NCBI GenBank assembly: GCA_964446745.1
Contig: CAYURR010000188.1
Coordinates: forward strand, 1 to 5,390
From: CAYURR01 sp964446745
Lineage (GTDB): Bacteria; Bacillota; Clostridia; Lachnospirales; WQUN01
Direction of reading: 5' to 3'
Length of the DNA stretch: 5,390 nt
The notes below the pieces were generated by a model. It had not been told where the DNA came from, searched no databases, and was given only the letters and a program-made list of their open reading frames with translations. The position numbers and the translations under genes were made by a program. Shown here one piece after another: positions 4,688-5,390 of the stretch; position 1 is the first letter of the stretch, and every line of letters starts with the position of its first letter.

Positions 4688-5123
4688 AACATATTCCCTC
4701 CAATAAAATAATCCGCACCAATTGATGCGGAAAAGTCAGACGAGTAAGGCTAAATTGTGTGTTAGAAGCGGATAAAACGGCCTTTGAAAGACCATTGCTG
4801 CCGCCTATAATATATGTGATTCGCTGCTTGTTTGCAGCTAATGCCTTTCCGATAATATCAAAATACAATGTTCTATTGGTATTTTTACGCTTATTACTGT
4901 CCTCTATTACCATTGCACAGGTGTAATCCGTTGCAGATATCTTTTTTAATATATCTATACCTTCAACCTCGACATCTGAACCAGATTGCTTATCGCTTAT
5001 CTCCGTAACGGAAACACTGACCCTACTACTCAGGCGTTCTATACATTCAGCCTGAGCCTTTCGCAGATAATCCTCTTTTAAATTTCCCACACATAAAATC
5101 CGTATAGGCATATTGGTTTGCAT
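4647..5123 (-). CDS. rlmH: RlmH-like 23S rRNA methyltransferase with replaced C-terminus
   Basis: 158 residues from ATG 5123. Intact RlmH is a SPOUT methyltransferase for N3 of pseudouridine 1915 in 23S rRNA. Family features are IRILCVGNLKEDYLRKA near the start, the SAM-knot strand YIIGGSNGLS (104-113) and FPHQLVRIILLE (131-142). After E142 the similarity stops: the usual tail, roughly QLYRAF...GEPYHK, is absent, replaced by residues read out of frame through the pyrB ribosome binding site and its first 41 nt. That tail helps bind SAM and rRNA in known RlmH, so activity is doubtful. The middle (VIEDSNKRKNTNR) is also unlike the usual LDERGK segment. The preferred start follows the HTH stop as TGACATG with GGGAG eight nucleotides away; ATG 5147 (after AAAGGA) and ATG 5111 are alternatives. 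AT-rich compared with pyrB. It could be a decaying or second copy. Confidence 0.75.
   Translation of the reverse strand: MQTNMPIRILCVGNLKEDYLRKAQAECIERLSSRVSVSVTEISDKQSGSDVEVEGIDILKKISATDYTCAMVIEDSNKRKNTNRTLYFDIIGKALAANKQRITYIIGGSNGLSKAVLSASNTQFSLTRLTFPHQLVRIILLEGICYETFNRPDGFVIG
4690..4701 (-). promoter_or_regulatory. pyrB: pyrB ribosome binding site with a two-codon ORF
   Basis: GGAGGG (4696-4701) is 9 nt from the true ATG when GGAGG (4697-4701) is taken as the core. Between them, an ATG at 4690-4692 opens the minimal ORF ATG-TTA-TGA, whose stop overlaps the pyrB ATG as ATGA. It could compete for or hand over ribosomes; whether it is used is unknown. Confidence 0.6.
4702..4731 (-). terminator. 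Terminator-like hairpin before pyrB, possible attenuator
   Basis: On the minus-strand RNA, UCCGCAUC (4731-4724) pairs with GGUGCGGA (4719-4712) as 8 bp including one G-U, with loop AAUU. It is followed by UUAUUUUAUU and then the pyrB GGAGGG. The stem comes partly from the conserved FPHQLVR codons of rlmH, so it may be incidental, but stem plus U-tract has the form of an intrinsic terminator. Confidence 0.45.
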
Positions 5124-5124
5124 G

Positions 5125-5325
5125 TCAGTTACTCCCATTGCTCTCATTATCTATCCTTTTATTTATCCATTCTTCGAGCTTGTCTTTCTTGAAGACATAA
5201 TTCCCTTTTATTTTTGTAAATGTGCCGTCCAACTCACCGGTTTTGATGAATGATATAAAATCATCCGTATTCATCATCAAAAAAGCGGCGGCCTCATATT
5301 CAGACATATATTCAGAAAACCGCAT
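5125..5325 (-). CDS. Small excisionase/MerR-like helix-turn-helix protein
   Basis: 66 residues from ATG 5325. It matches the HTH_17 (excisionase-like) pattern: SEYEAAAFLMMNTDDFISFIKTGELDGTFTKIKGNYVFKKDKLEEWINKRI, that is a winged helix-turn-helix with the recognition segment near 11-30, a beta hairpin near 34-46 and a C-terminal helix (cut into pieces here: EAAAFL, TGELDGTF, YVFKKDKLEEWI). Such proteins are DNA-binding helpers in recombination or small regulators; no integrase is in the window. The start is uncertain. The frame is open to an ATG at 5382 and to the window edge, adding a low-complexity Ser/Thr-rich leader unlike the family. ATG 5307 (MSEYEAA) is also possible. None has a good ribosome binding site. 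Its stop is one base before the preferred rlmH start, and its last codons supply that gene's GGGAG. Confidence 0.7.
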   Translation of the reverse strand: MRFSEYMSEYEAAAFLMMNTDDFISFIKTGELDGTFTKIKGNYVFKKDKLEEWINKRIDNESNGSN

Positions 5326-5352
5326 TGTACTGTCTGTAGTCGTGACGGACAA
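5324..5352 (-). promoter_or_regulatory. Possible promoter for the HTH-rlmH-pyrBI operon
   Basis: TTGTCC (5347-5352), a 17-nt spacer and TACAAT (5324-5329). The -10 is good, the -35 fair (4 of 6). If real, transcription begins near 5317 and the HTH start would have to be ATG 5307, on a very short leader. This conflicts with the 5325 and 5382 starts, so it is tentative. Confidence 0.3.
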
Positions 5353-5356
5353 GCTA

Positions 5357-5379
5357 CTCGGCACATGTGTTGTGCCGGG
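5357..5379. repeat. Inverted repeat upstream of the excisionase-like gene
   Basis: CGGCACA (5359-5365) and TGTGCCG (5371-5377) are perfect inverted arms around a 5-nt loop; one wobble and one further G-C pair extend the stem to 9 bp. It lies just upstream of the possible -35 box. It may be an operator, or part of the end of a gene beyond the window. No T-run follows on the minus strand. Confidence 0.55.
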
Positions 5380-5390
5380 CATATTCCCAG

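Noticed and set aside
4647..4700. Simple frameshift hiding the missing RlmH tail
   Set aside because: The other frames after the LLE codons read GNML-stop or pyrB itself; no YHK-type tail is present, so one base error cannot restore it.
4647..5390. A true SCC-type mobile element at rlmH
   Set aside because: No Ccr recombinase, no visible direct repeats and no staphylococcal features; only the loss of the rlmH end and an excisionase-like gene point that way.
1..5390. CRISPR array, tRNA, rRNA, riboswitch or PyrR binding site
   Set aside because: No regularly spaced repeats, cloverleaf or recognised leader motif was seen on either strand; nearly all sequence is accounted for by protein genes.

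Overview
The window looks like chromosomal DNA from a Gram-positive bacterium of the class Clostridia (Bacillota). The pointers are a MecA-type adaptor, a DUF951 protein, an S-layer-homology (SLH) exported protein, a Hanks-type kinase paired with an XRE-like regulator, a pyrB-pyrI pair, and strong AGGAGG-type ribosome binding sites with occasional GTG starts. The genus cannot be told from this stretch. No rRNA, tRNA, CRISPR array or insertion sequence is visible, and no gene-free stretch exceeds about 170 bases.

Layout, left to right. (1) Minus strand, cut by the left edge: the 5' end of a secreted SLH-domain protein (1-227), with its own promoter and ribosome binding site. (2) Minus strand: a two-gene unit made of an XRE-like DNA-binding protein (1921-2361) and a transmembrane Ser/Thr kinase with a 22-residue leucine-rich-repeat domain predicted to lie outside the cell (311-1924). 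The two overlap by ATGA and are read from a strong promoter at 2393-2421. (3) Plus strand, divergent from that unit: mecA (2533-3174) with its own strong promoter at 2453-2481. (4) Minus strand, convergent with mecA: a tightly packed set of five genes, transcribed right to left as excisionase-like HTH (5125-5325), RlmH-like methyltransferase (4647-5123), pyrB (3779-4687), pyrI (3357-3776) and DUF951 (3163-3351). Successive genes are 1-5 nt apart or overlapping, so this is probably an operon.

How the genes work together. PyrB and PyrI are the catalytic and regulatory chains of aspartate transcarbamoylase, the committed step of de novo pyrimidine synthesis. MecA is a substrate adaptor for ClpC-type proteolysis. 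The HTH-kinase pair looks like a small surface-sensing signalling module, and the adjacent exported SLH protein is a plausible but unproven output.

The most unusual points are these. The RlmH-like ORF lacks the family's C-terminal end, and its last 41 nt overlap the start of pyrB in another frame. A terminator-like hairpin sits at that junction just ahead of the pyrB ribosome binding site. The RlmH/HTH segment is clearly AT-richer than its neighbours. A perfect 16-bp palindrome holds both stop codons of the convergent mecA and DUF951 genes. A strong plus-strand intrinsic terminator for mecA is embedded in the DUF951 coding sequence. Several starts have been moved to internal codons because of promoter and ribosome-binding-site positions.
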